From the NCBI GenBank assembly GCA_938002255.1, contig CALLAL010000019.1, forward strand, positions 33,730-97,729: a DNA stretch of 64,000 nt, given 5' to 3'. Of the stretch, positions 25,503 through 33,933 are shown in pieces. The DNA comes from an uncultured bacterium (GTDB taxonomy: Bacteria > Desulfobacterota > BSN033 > UBA1163). Positions within the stretch are counted from its first letter, which is position 1; every line of letters starts with the position of its first letter. The notes under the pieces were generated by a model, which was given only the letters and a program-made list of their open reading frames with translations, was not told the origin of the DNA and made no database searches. Made by a program: the position numbers and the translations under genes.

Positions 25503-25622
25503 ATAATGGTTTCACCTCCGGGCGAATTAGCCCAAACAAAACTCACCCTTTCACTTCATACGATTCGAAAATAAGTTATAACTCATCGATAATAAAAGAA
25601 TATTATAATATTTAATTTTTTC

Positions 25623-25651
25623 TTGACATTCTATTAGCAATATTATAGAAA
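25623..25651 (+). promoter_or_regulatory. Probable promoter of the CooS-like operon
   Basis: TTGACA (25623-25628) and TAGAAA (25646-25651) are 17 bases apart in a very AT-rich stretch. A TATAGA two bases earlier is an alternative -10. Transcription would start near 25658, about 20 bases before palindrome 2, which fits repression by blocking elongation or initiation. Confidence 0.5.
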
Positions 25652-25678
25652 GTTTCCATAAAAAATTCAATTCTTAAT

Positions 25679-25688
25679 TTGTATACAA
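25679..25688. promoter_or_regulatory. GTATAC-centred palindrome 2, probable GntR operator
   Basis: This is the second perfect TTGTATACAA, 186 bases from the first. It lies between the predicted promoter and the first gene of the plus-strand operon (ATG at 25722). The flanks are the exact inverse of copy 1 over 14 bases. Two sites in one divergent intergenic region could allow looping or separate control of both directions. Confidence 0.65.
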
Positions 25689-25721
25689 TTCCAATTCAAT
25701 GGAATAAGCGCGGGAGGATGT

Positions 25722-26471
25722 ATGAAGGCGGATGCAGATAAATGTATTGCCTGTAAGAGATGTTTCCCCTATTGTCCTATGGGTCGAATTCAGACCTTTA
25801 AAAGACACGAAAAGATTCCTGGAAGAGTTTATATCGAAATCGACCAGGAACGATGCACGGACTGTGGGGTCTGTCTCCGTGCCAATATCTGTCCGGTCAA
25901 AGCCCTCTACCAACCTGAGACGCCCTGGCCCAGGGAGGTGCGAAGTATCTTAAGTAATCCTCTGATCGAATTTAAAGGGTCACAGGTGCCTGGACGAGGA
26001 ACAGAAGAGATGAAAACAAACGACGTCTCTGGAAGATTTCGTCCGGGGGAAGTCGGCGTGGGCATTGAACTGGGAAGGCCTGGAGTTGGAGCCTATTTCA
26101 GAGATGTAGAAATTGTTGCCATGGAATTGGCTCCACTGGGGTACGAATTTGCTGAAGAAAATCCCATTACCCACTTTATGACAGACAAAAAAACAGGAAA
26201 ACTTAGAGAAGATATTCTCAATGAAAAAGCAACCTCTGCCATTGTGGAGGGAAAGTGTAAACTTGAACAACTCCCCGTTATTCTGGAGGCGATCAAAAGA
26301 GCCGCCCAGAAGGTCAGCTCCGTCTTCACCGTAGAAGTAATCACGAAGGTCCCACTCGAGGGAGAAATTCCTGTCAAACCGGTGCTGGAGGAGCTGGGAT
26401 ATTGGTACTCCATCAATACCAAAAACAATATGGGACTGGGAGAACCGCCATTCAAATTCTATGAAGAATGA
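25722..26471 (+). CDS. 2[4Fe-4S] ferredoxin domain fused to an uncharacterised domain
   Basis: The protein has 249 residues. Residues 1-65 hold two cluster motifs: Cys8, 11, 14 and 18 (CIACKRCFPYC) and Cys45, 48, 51 and 57 (CTDCGVCLRANIC). Residues of about 105-249 form a domain I do not recognise, with a glycine-rich start (EVGVGIELGRPGVGAYF), mixed helices and strands, and one cysteine (Cys179). The ATG follows GGGAGGAT. It is the first gene of the operon and is followed 15 bases later by another unrecognised cysteine-rich protein, so the two probably form a complex. The cluster-binding part is certain; the role of the C-terminal domain is unknown. Confidence 0.8.
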   Translation: MKADADKCIACKRCFPYCPMGRIQTFKRHEKIPGRVYIEIDQERCTDCGVCLRANICPVKALYQPETPWPREVRSILSNPLIEFKGSQVPGRGTEEMKTNDVSGRFRPGEVGVGIELGRPGVGAYFRDVEIVAMELAPLGYEFAEENPITHFMTDKKTGKLREDILNEKATSAIVEGKCKLEQLPVILEAIKRAAQKVSSVFTVEVITKVPLEGEIPVKPVLEELGYWYSINTKNNMGLGEPPFKFYEE

Positions 26472-26486
26472 TTGAGGAGGAAGAGT

Positions 26487-27134
26487 ATGACCCATAGTCT
26501 CCATCGAAGAGGAACCTTTGATGATTTAAAGGATGATTTCGTGGTCTTAGGCTGTCCAGCCACAGGAATTAACAAATCCGGATCTGCACCTAAAACTCAG
26601 AAATTTTTAAGCATCTGTTACAAACATGGGCCGGTGAATCTTGGAGATATGAAGACGGGCAATATTTACAACACCACCATGGATGATATCTTGAGTCATG
26701 TGACCGACGGAACCATCGTCCAGTGTACCTTTGATAACCGTGAGAAAATCGTTTCCCTCCTGAAAGACCTCAAGGAGAACAGACCAGGCATTTCGGTCAT
26801 CATCTCAGGCGTGAGTGATATTGTCCAGCAATGTATGGAAGAAGCTGGATTGGGCAGGATTCATACCATCGAGTATTCTCTTGGCACCTGGGGAAAAACC
26901 GAATTGCTCCCCGAATTTGAGATTCTCCAGACCCATACCATGTGTGGCCACGCCATGATTGGTGCGGACCTCATTCGAAAAATGGTGAGGGATGTCAAAC
27001 GGGGAAGAAGAACGATTGAAGATGCCTGCCTCGAAATGGCCAAATGCTGCACCTGTGGAAACTATAACCTCACCCGTGGCAAGAAGCTCATTAAAGAACT
27101 GCTGGCTAAATATATGGTCCACAGTCTGTATTAA
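26487..27134 (+). CDS. Uncharacterised cysteine-rich protein
   Basis: The protein has 215 residues from the ATG at 26487, which follows GAGGAGG at 6 bases. I do not recognise the family. It has nine cysteines, with a notable C-terminal cluster: MCGHAMIG at 152-159 and CLEMAKCCTCGNYN at 181-194, spaced so that an iron-sulfur or other metal site is plausible. The N-terminus has a VVLGCPATGIN segment. There is no signal peptide or membrane helix. It lies between the ferredoxin-fusion gene and the FAD/NAD oxidoreductase. Its position suggests a partner of the redox chain; the function is not inferred further. Confidence 0.7.
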   Translation: MTHSLHRRGTFDDLKDDFVVLGCPATGINKSGSAPKTQKFLSICYKHGPVNLGDMKTGNIYNTTMDDILSHVTDGTIVQCTFDNREKIVSLLKDLKENRPGISVIISGVSDIVQQCMEEAGLGRIHTIEYSLGTWGKTELLPEFEILQTHTMCGHAMIGADLIRKMVRDVKRGRRTIEDACLEMAKCCTCGNYNLTRGKKLIKELLAKYMVHSLY

Positions 27135-27231
27135 GGCGCAAGTGCAGAAGGCTAGGCGTACGTCCTCATGAATTGAATCACGCTTTGCGCGATGCTCATT
27201 ATGCGTTATGCCTTAAGAGAAGGAGAACATC

Positions 27232-28539
27232 ATGCGATATGTCATCATCGGTGGAAGTGCAGCCGCCATCAGCGCGGTTGAGGCCATTCGGTCTCTGGAT
27301 CGGGAATCCCAGATCGATCTATTTAGTGATGAGGCAACCCCTCTCTTTTCGAGAGTGCTTCTGCCTTATTACATTGCAGAAGAACTTTCCAAACCTTTCC
27401 TCAACTTTAGATCCTCGGACTTTTTTGAGCAGTACAAAGTCAATGCCCATCTGGGGGTGAAGGTCCAAGAACTCTCTGTGACATCAAAAACCATCCTGAT
27501 CGAAGGGGGAGAAACCTATCCTTTTGACAGACTTCTTCTGGCCACAGGTGGACATCCTATTGTCCCCCCCATTCCAGGAATCGAGAAAGAGGGGATTTCC
27601 ACACTGAAAACCATGGCAGACGCTGAAAAGATCTATCAACTTAAAGGTCAGAGGGCGGTTGTGATTGGTGCGGGGAGCGTGGGGGTAGAGTCCTGTATCA
27701 GTCTGAGAAAAAGAGGAATGGAAGTAACACTCCTCGAACAATTAGGACAGGTTTTGCCCACCGTGTTTGATGAGGAGGCAGCTGCCATCATCCAAAAAAA
27801 GATTGAACATCTTGGCATCACCACGATTACGGGTGAGCGAGCGATTCAATTTGCTGGAAACGGGCATGTCCAACGTGTGATCACTGAATCAAGAGAATTG
27901 AAATGTGACCTGGTTGTGGTGGCGGTTGGGGTCAAACCCGCGATTGAACTGGCCCAGAAGGCTGGCATGGATATCGGTTCACTGGATGGCATCACTGTCA
28001 ATGCCCAGATGATGACAAACGTCCCGGATATCTATGCTGCTGGAGATGTTGCTGAAACGTTTGATATCACCCGACAGGCCAACTGGATTAATGCAATTTG
28101 GCCCTGTGCAGTTGAACAGGGTCGCATCGCAGGGTTAAACATGGCTGGCAAAAAAACGCTTTATGAAGGGTCCTTCAGAAGGAACTCCATCGGTAATTTT
28201 ATAGGCGTACCCGCCATATCCATGGGGTTAACTCGTGCGGACACCTGCTCCACCTGTGAAGCTGGAGAATCCTTTCAGGAGATTAAACGAAGAACTAAAG
28301 AGTCCTACAAGAAGTTGATCATCAGAAATGGCAAACTGGTGGGCGCTATTCTGGTAGGACAGACTCAAAAGGCAGGTCTCTATTTAACTCTTCTTAAAAA
28401 ACAGATCGAGGTTTCGGACTACCTCCCACTGTTAATCAGTCGGACCCTCAATTTTATGGACCTTTTACCTTTGATCCGAAGAAATGCCGATCGGTTCACC
28501 GAAACGGAGTTTAAAGAGATCATGGATACAGGGTTATAA
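27232..28539 (+). CDS. FAD/NAD(P)-dependent oxidoreductase (pyridine nucleotide-disulfide fold)
   Basis: The protein has 435 residues. FAD binding is shown by the N-terminal YVIIGGSAAAISAVEAIR and the later PDIYAAGDVAET; NAD(P)H binding by VVIGAGSVGVESCISL. There is no CxxxxC redox disulfide, so it belongs with ferredoxin or NADH oxidoreductases rather than thiol reductases. A C-terminal dimer-like domain begins near residue 325. Genes of this type accompany cooS and cooF in several anaerobes, where they link CO-derived electrons to NAD(P). Here the same arrangement is kept with a cooF-like and a cooS-like gene downstream. The ATG follows AGAAGGAGAA. Confidence 0.88.
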   Translation: MRYVIIGGSAAAISAVEAIRSLDRESQIDLFSDEATPLFSRVLLPYYIAEELSKPFLNFRSSDFFEQYKVNAHLGVKVQELSVTSKTILIEGGETYPFDRLLLATGGHPIVPPIPGIEKEGISTLKTMADAEKIYQLKGQRAVVIGAGSVGVESCISLRKRGMEVTLLEQLGQVLPTVFDEEAAAIIQKKIEHLGITTITGERAIQFAGNGHVQRVITESRELKCDLVVVAVGVKPAIELAQKAGMDIGSLDGITVNAQMMTNVPDIYAAGDVAETFDITRQANWINAIWPCAVEQGRIAGLNMAGKKTLYEGSFRRNSIGNFIGVPAISMGLTRADTCSTCEAGESFQEIKRRTKESYKKLIIRNGKLVGAILVGQTQKAGLYLTLLKKQIEVSDYLPLLISRTLNFMDLLPLIRRNADRFTETEFKEIMDTGL

Positions 28540-28620
28540 ATGACATGTCAAATAAGATGAATTTTAAAAGAAAAAATTTGTAGCCGCATCCCTCAAGATG
28601 CGCTGGATGGGGAGGGAAAA

Positions 28621-29073
28621 TTGAAGATTCTAATGGTTGATAAAAACAAATGCACAGGATGCCATCAATGTGAACTCTGGTGCGGAACTGAAATTACATC
28701 GGTATCAAAGGAACTGACTCGAGCCATTCACGAGCAGCCCCAGCCTGTCCCAAGGGTGTATGTGGAAGGAAAACCTTTTGCCTTGCAATGCCGGCATTGT
28801 GAGGACGCTCCTTGCATTGAAGCCTGTCCTAACGGGACGATGAGAAGAGATCCAGAGACAGGTCTGGTCTATGTGAACGAACCCACTTGCATTGCCTGCT
28901 GGATGTGTGTCATGGCCTGCCCTTTCGGGATCATCAATCCTTCTGCGTCCATGAAGGTGGCGATTAAATGTGATCGTTGCCGAAATATGGGGTATCCCAT
29001 TTGTGCAGAGGTCTGTCCAACACAGGCGATCACGTTGGAAGAAAGGAAAGACTATCGGACAAAAGCTTTCTAA
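28621..29073 (+). CDS. CooF-like four-cluster ferredoxin
   Basis: The protein has 150 residues starting at TTG, which follows GGGGAGGG. It has four [4Fe-4S] motifs in the order typical of CooF/HycB/DmsB-type electron carriers: Cys11, 14, 17, 21; Cys57, 60, 65, 69; Cys90, 93, 96, 100; and Cys117, 120, 128, 132. In true CO dehydrogenase systems CooF takes electrons from CooS. It lies between the FAD/NAD oxidoreductase and the cooS-like gene, which supports a three-part electron chain. There is no twin-arginine signal, so it is cytoplasmic. Confidence 0.88.
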   Translation: MKILMVDKNKCTGCHQCELWCGTEITSVSKELTRAIHEQPQPVPRVYVEGKPFALQCRHCEDAPCIEACPNGTMRRDPETGLVYVNEPTCIACWMCVMACPFGIINPSASMKVAIKCDRCRNMGYPICAEVCPTQAITLEERKDYRTKAF

Positions 29074-29134
29074 TTGAAATAATGAAATGGTCAAAAGTCG
29101 GGTTTTATCCCTTTAGGTTAGAAAGGAGTAAGAG

Positions 29135-30856
29135 ATGGAATTTATTCAGAAGAAGACGATGGACACGGTGGTAGAATATTTTGTAACCAGGGCAGCAGAG
29201 GGAGAGATGCCTTTGGTATGGGATCGATTTGAAGGACAGTTGCCTGAGTGTGGTTTTTGTGAGACGGGGTTAAGCTGCCGCGACTGCCTTCAGGGACCCT
29301 GCATCAGCCATCCCTTCCGGGATGTCAATAAGGTAGGGGTCTGTGGTAAAGACAAAGACCACCTTGCCATCCAGTCCCTTTTGAGATTGGTGTTAAAAGG
29401 AACCATGATTTATTTAGACCGCTTAAGCGATCTGACCCGAGGGGTTGAAGCAGGAGAAGTCAAACCCCAAAGCAAGACCCAAACCGACCAATTGCTTAAG
29501 GAATGTCAAAACCTCCTGAGAAACGGTGGATCCCAATTTAAAAAGGAATTTCCAAAATCAGTGACTCGCCGATGGGACGACTTGGGGATCGTGCCGGAAG
29601 GACTGGGAAGGGACCTCTTCAAACCTTCTCAAAAATTGGAGGGCGGGGTCAGCGATGTGGAAGAAATCTTCCTCTATGCCTTCAAGGCTTCTCTGTTAGG
29701 CTGTATGGCCCAATGGCTCTATGGAAAATTAAAGGAATCTGTCTTTGGCGAAACCGTTCCTACAACGATTGCCGTCAATTTAGGAGGTCTCAAACAAAAT
29801 GGTCCCAACCTTCTTCTTTACGGTCATTTTTCACCGATCCTGAAACGAAAGATTGCTGAAGCAGCTAAGAAGCAGGACGTAAACGTGATGGGCGTCTGCA
29901 TGGACCCCCTGCTCCCTCCTTTCCGCTTCCCCATCGCTACCAATTATGGATCCCAAGAAATTCCTTTGATGACAGGAGCTGTTGACCTGCTGGTCGTGGG
30001 AGACCAGTCCGTTAATCCTTCTTTAGTGGAAGTGGCCAAGGCCTTTGAAGTCCCCATCATTTCAACAGAAACTTTGAAACCCAAGAAAGATTCTGGAAGT
30101 TTTGCCAGAAGCATTGTCGAGCAGGCCAAACAAGCTTTCGACTTTCGCCGAGCCATTCCAAGAGAGATCCCGGAGGCCAACGAACAAGCCACCGTGGGTT
30201 TTTCTCAGGGCAGTCTCGATGGGAAAAAGATCGCCTCCAGTCTCCAGAAAGGTCTATTGAAAGGGATCGTGATTCTGGCTGGAAGCAACAATGTGAAATA
30301 CACACAGGATCAAGAACTGGCCACCCTGGCGCAGGAGTTTTTGAAAAAGGGTTTCCTTTGTCTCTCAAAAGGAGAGGCAAGTATTGGCCTTGCCAAATAT
30401 GGATTCTTAAATCCATCTCTCAAGGAAAAATATTGTGGAAAGGAATTAGCAGATCTTCTCTCATCCCTGGGTAAGGATATCCCCCCTGTGGTGGATATTG
30501 GCGGAGGAGAAGCCGGTTTGACCGATTTCCTCCTGGAGTTAGCCAGAATAGGAAAAAAAGAGTGGAAAGATTTCCCCATGGTCGCCTGTTATCCAGAAGC
30601 GAATCGAAGCTCAGAGGTGACCGAAGCATTGGGATGGGTGGCAATGGGCATCACCACCTACTTCTGGCCTTCTCTCCCTGTGACCGGAAGTGAAAAGGTG
30701 ATGGATGCCTTCTCCAAATTCTGCTTAGAAAAGTTTGGTGCAAAACTCATGGTCCCGACCGAAAAGAAGATAGAAGCCCGGACCAAAGCGCATTCCATTA
30801 TAAAATTTCTCACGGGAGAAAAAGGCTACAGCATCAGCGGCAAACCCTGGAAATAG
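29135..30856 (+). CDS. CooS-family protein lacking the C-cluster ligands
   Basis: The protein has 573 residues, shorter than usual CooS (about 630). By alignment from memory to Carboxydothermus CODH-II, the N-terminal B-cluster cysteines are kept at the same numbers (Cys48, 51, 56, 70). The D-cluster pair is changed: Cys39 is kept, residue 47 is Ser, and a new Cys42 makes CxxC. Of the Ni-Fe C-cluster ligands only the His is kept (His231, GHFSP). The five cysteines are replaced by Met256, Ser292, Ser384 (GSNN for GCNN), Glu414 and Gly458. It cannot hold a normal C-cluster, so CO oxidation is not expected. No cooC is nearby. It follows the cooF-like gene by 61 bases. Confidence 0.85.
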   Translation: MEFIQKKTMDTVVEYFVTRAAEGEMPLVWDRFEGQLPECGFCETGLSCRDCLQGPCISHPFRDVNKVGVCGKDKDHLAIQSLLRLVLKGTMIYLDRLSDLTRGVEAGEVKPQSKTQTDQLLKECQNLLRNGGSQFKKEFPKSVTRRWDDLGIVPEGLGRDLFKPSQKLEGGVSDVEEIFLYAFKASLLGCMAQWLYGKLKESVFGETVPTTIAVNLGGLKQNGPNLLLYGHFSPILKRKIAEAAKKQDVNVMGVCMDPLLPPFRFPIATNYGSQEIPLMTGAVDLLVVGDQSVNPSLVEVAKAFEVPIISTETLKPKKDSGSFARSIVEQAKQAFDFRRAIPREIPEANEQATVGFSQGSLDGKKIASSLQKGLLKGIVILAGSNNVKYTQDQELATLAQEFLKKGFLCLSKGEASIGLAKYGFLNPSLKEKYCGKELADLLSSLGKDIPPVVDIGGGEAGLTDFLLELARIGKKEWKDFPMVACYPEANRSSEVTEALGWVAMGITTYFWPSLPVTGSEKVMDAFSKFCLEKFGAKLMVPTEKKIEARTKAHSIIKFLTGEKGYSISGKPWK

Positions 30857-30902
30857 CGGTCGGAGAGTTCTAACGACCCAACTCTCAGAAAGGAGGAGTA
30901 TC

Positions 30903-31886
30903 ATGAAAGGAAAAGTTATTTTCACCGTTTTACTTGTCTCCCTTCTTACACTCTCATTGGCCGGATTCGTATTTGGTCAGGCTCCTAAACCTAAAGATTA
31001 CCCCACGCGAGCGATTGAAGTCGTTGTCCAGTACGGAGCAGGAGGAGGAAGTGACATTTTTGTGAGGAGTCTTATGATGCCTGCGAGAAGTGTTTTAAAA
31101 GTTCCTATAAATGTGACGAATTTAACCGGAGGAGCAGGAGTCAAAGCCTCCACTTATGTCCTTTCTCAACCAGCCGATGGGTACACCATCTATAACTTCA
31201 GTCCCGAACAGCTTATCAATACCATTTTTGGCCGTGAAAACTACAAGGACTTTGCCCCTCTCTGCATGGTTCAGCAAGACCAGAGCATTTTTTATGTAAG
31301 GGCGGAAAGTCCATTTAAGACGATTCAGGATGTGATCAAATACGCCAAAGAAAATCCTGGAAAACTTCAGTTTACTGGAACCACCGCTGCCAGTCCGGAC
31401 GAAGTCATCATCATGCTGTTCGCCAAAAAAGCAGGCATCAAGGTGAAGTATATTCCCTTTGATGCAGCCCCCGAAACCCACGCTGCTGTCCTCGGAGGCC
31501 ATATTGACATCCTTCATGAAGAACCTGGAGTCATCATGTCCCTGATCGAGTCAAAAAAGTTACGCCCCTTGATCGTTTTTACAGAAAAGAGGCTAGACAA
31601 ATTTCCTGACGTTCCGACTGCTCGGGAATTGGGGTATGACATCACCATGGGCCGCTGGAGAGGACTCAGTGTGAAGAAGGGAACCCCCCAGGAGATCATC
31701 AATTACCTTGCGGATGTATTTAAAAAATGTTCTCAGGATCCCTCCTACAAAGCCATTGAGAAAGCAAACCTCCTTGACCTTCGACCCGGATGGAAAAACC
31801 CCGAGGAATTTGGAAAGTTCTGGGATGAGGAGTACATGAGATACAAAGAGATTTTCGAAGAACTCGGCTACCTGAAGAAAAAATAG
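30903..31886 (+). CDS. tctC: Tripartite tricarboxylate transporter, periplasmic binding protein TctC
   Basis: The protein has 327 residues with a signal peptide (VIFTVLLVSLLTLSLAGFVFG, cleavage near GQA). The TctC/Bug fold is shown by YPTRAIEVVVQYGAGGGSDIFVR-type N-terminal residues, the GGAGVKAS loop and a C-terminal DVPTARELGYDI. It binds a carboxylate in the periplasm and passes it to TctAB. The ATG follows AAAGGAGGAG. It is 46 bases after the cooS-like gene and begins tctCBA. The ligand is unknown; Bug proteins bind many small carboxylates. Confidence 0.9.
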   Translation: MKGKVIFTVLLVSLLTLSLAGFVFGQAPKPKDYPTRAIEVVVQYGAGGGSDIFVRSLMMPARSVLKVPINVTNLTGGAGVKASTYVLSQPADGYTIYNFSPEQLINTIFGRENYKDFAPLCMVQQDQSIFYVRAESPFKTIQDVIKYAKENPGKLQFTGTTAASPDEVIIMLFAKKAGIKVKYIPFDAAPETHAAVLGGHIDILHEEPGVIMSLIESKKLRPLIVFTEKRLDKFPDVPTARELGYDITMGRWRGLSVKKGTPQEIINYLADVFKKCSQDPSYKAIEKANLLDLRPGWKNPEEFGKFWDEEYMRYKEIFEELGYLKKK

Positions 31887-31902
31887 CCCCGGGAGTCAAT
31901 CC

Positions 31903-32394
31903 ATGTTAAAGGGTGAAATAATCATCAGTGGAGTAATTTTTGGAGGTTCCCTCTTTCTTTTTTTCGAGGCGAAAAAGTTTGAAGGGCATGATGTCTATGC
32001 GAAACTCGGGCCTGCTTACTGGCCCGAGTTGCTTCTTATCTGCCTGATGGTGTTGAGCGCTTGGGTCGCAGTAGATGCCTTTCGAGAAAGGAAGAAAGCG
32101 GAGTCGGAAAAGAAAGAAGGGGCGACATTTGATCGTGGGAAGGTGAGGCTACTGACGGCTATTGGCTTCATCGTCCTCTATTTCCTTCTCATAAAAATGA
32201 TAGGCTTTATTACCCTCACCCCATTCTTTCTGATTGCTTTCATGTATCTCCTGGGTGAGAGGAAGAAAGGCTGGATGATTGGCATTTCCTTTGGGATAAC
32301 CGCTTTGATTGTTTATGTCTTCACCAAGGCAATGTATGTTCCCCTGCCTCGGGGTACAGGAATTTTTCTCACCTTTAGTCAATTCTTCTACTAA
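31903..32394 (+). CDS. tctB: Tripartite tricarboxylate transporter small membrane subunit TctB
   Basis: The protein has 163 residues with about four membrane helices (IIISGVIFGGSLFLFF, LLLICLMVLSAWVAV, LLTAIGFIVLYFLLI and a C-terminal pair). A charged cytoplasmic loop (RERKKAESEKKEG) joins the second and third. The AKLGPAYWPELL motif is typical of TctB. It is 16 bases after tctC and 18 bases before tctA. TctB is the small, poorly conserved partner of the TctA channel. Confidence 0.87.
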   Translation: MLKGEIIISGVIFGGSLFLFFEAKKFEGHDVYAKLGPAYWPELLLICLMVLSAWVAVDAFRERKKAESEKKEGATFDRGKVRLLTAIGFIVLYFLLIKMIGFITLTPFFLIAFMYLLGERKKGWMIGISFGITALIVYVFTKAMYVPLPRGTGIFLTFSQFFY

Positions 32395-32412
32395 AATGAG
32401 GGGAGGACCGCC

Positions 32413-33900
32413 ATGCTGGAGGTCTGGTTAGGAGCCATCCAGAATATATTTAACCCATTTACTCTTCTGATCATCTGGGGCGGGGTATTGCTGGGAGTGA
32501 CCCTCGGATCGGTCCCGGGCCTCAACTCGACCATGGGAACTGCACTACTTATTCCCTTCACCTTTGCAATGAGTCCGATCAACGGCCTTGCCTTGCTTTC
32601 AGCAGTCTATTGTGGGGGCACATATGGAGGATCCATATCGGCTATCCTCTTTAATGTCCCTGGTGCCCCAGAGGCATCCGCAACGGTTTTCGACGGTTAT
32701 GAGATGGCAAAGAAGGGCCGGGCGGCGCAGGCCCTGGGCTATGCCGTGATTTGTTCCTGTCTCGGCGGTATATTTAGTGTCGTTATCATGACTCTGATCT
32801 CACCTTTTCTCGCAAAGATCGCTCTCACGTTTTCCCAGCCTGAATACTTTGCCCTCGCCATTACCGCTCTCACGTTAATTGCTTCCTTAGGAGGAAAGGG
32901 TCTAAAAAAGGCCATGATCGCAGGTCTCTTTGGACTTTTGATGGCAACAGTAGGGATCGATCCAATGACCGGAGATCCCAGATTCACCTTTGGTGGAAAA
33001 GCCCTGATCGGCGGAATCAATTTTATCCCCGCCATTATCGGGGCTTTCGCTGTCGGTGAGATTCTCGCCAGATCTGAGAGTAGAATAGAACAGAAAGAGG
33101 TCTTTCTTTCAAAAATCTCGACCAAACTACCCAAAATCAAAGAGATTATAAAAATGAAGTGGTTGGTTCTTCGTTCTGCCTTGATTGGAACCTGGATAGG
33201 AATTCTTCCGGGGGTGGGAGCGACGACCGCTGCCTTTGTCGGTTACGCTGAAGCGGTCCGCTGGTCAAAACACCCTGAAAAATTTGGGACAGGTATTCCA
33301 GAAGGCATCGCTGCACCCGAAACAGCGAACAATGCAGCAACTGGAGGAGCCATGGTTCCTCTGCTAACCCTTGGCATTCCTGGAAGTGCAACGACAGCAG
33401 TCATCATCGGAGGATTCCTTGTCCATGGCCTTCAACCCGGACCCATGCTTTTTATTAATCAGCCAAAATTAATGTACTCCATCTTTCTCGCCATGCTCTT
33501 AGCCAACACCCTCATGCTCTTTGCTGGACTTGGAGTCGCTAAGGTTTTCTCCAATTTCAGGAGAATCCGTTATTCGATTCTTGGTCCTTGCATCTTCATT
33601 TTTGCAGCCATCGGCTCTTATGGAATTCGAAACGACCCGACAGATCTCTGGATCATGTTCTTCTTTGGAGTCATCGGCTACTTTATGAAGAAGTACAACT
33701 ATCCCATTGCCCCGATGATCATCGGCCTGGTCTTGGGAAATCTTACAGAGATCTCCCTGAGGCGTGGGATGAGAATGGTTGATTATGATTTATCTGCGTT
33801 TCTGTTTCGTCCAATAGCAGGCATCATCCTGATCATCGCTGTCATTTCAATCCTTTATAGTATCATCCGCAAAAAACCAAAAGTCCTCGAGGAGGATTGA
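32413..33900 (+). CDS. tctA: Tripartite tricarboxylate transporter large membrane subunit TctA
   Basis: The protein has 495 residues, the normal length, with about 10-12 membrane helices. Family signatures include GVTLGSVPGLNSTMGTALL, YCGGTYGGSISAILFNVPG, GTWIGILPGVGATTAAFVGY and AAPETANNAATGGAMVPLL. It forms the ion-coupled channel of the TctABC carboxylate importer. The ATG follows GGGGAGGA. It ends 33 bases before the GntR gene. Its place within the redox operon suggests that the imported compound is what the operon metabolises. Confidence 0.93.
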   Translation: MLEVWLGAIQNIFNPFTLLIIWGGVLLGVTLGSVPGLNSTMGTALLIPFTFAMSPINGLALLSAVYCGGTYGGSISAILFNVPGAPEASATVFDGYEMAKKGRAAQALGYAVICSCLGGIFSVVIMTLISPFLAKIALTFSQPEYFALAITALTLIASLGGKGLKKAMIAGLFGLLMATVGIDPMTGDPRFTFGGKALIGGINFIPAIIGAFAVGEILARSESRIEQKEVFLSKISTKLPKIKEIIKMKWLVLRSALIGTWIGILPGVGATTAAFVGYAEAVRWSKHPEKFGTGIPEGIAAPETANNAATGGAMVPLLTLGIPGSATTAVIIGGFLVHGLQPGPMLFINQPKLMYSIFLAMLLANTLMLFAGLGVAKVFSNFRRIRYSILGPCIFIFAAIGSYGIRNDPTDLWIMFFFGVIGYFMKKYNYPIAPMIIGLVLGNLTEISLRRGMRMVDYDLSAFLFRPIAGIILIIAVISILYSIIRKKPKVLEED

Positions 33901-33933
33901 TCCTAACATCCCAAGAGGGAAGAACACCATACC

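Noticed and set aside
29135..30856. Annotating the CooS-like gene as a working CO dehydrogenase
   Set aside because: All five C-cluster cysteines are absent, so an active-site Ni-Fe cluster is not expected.
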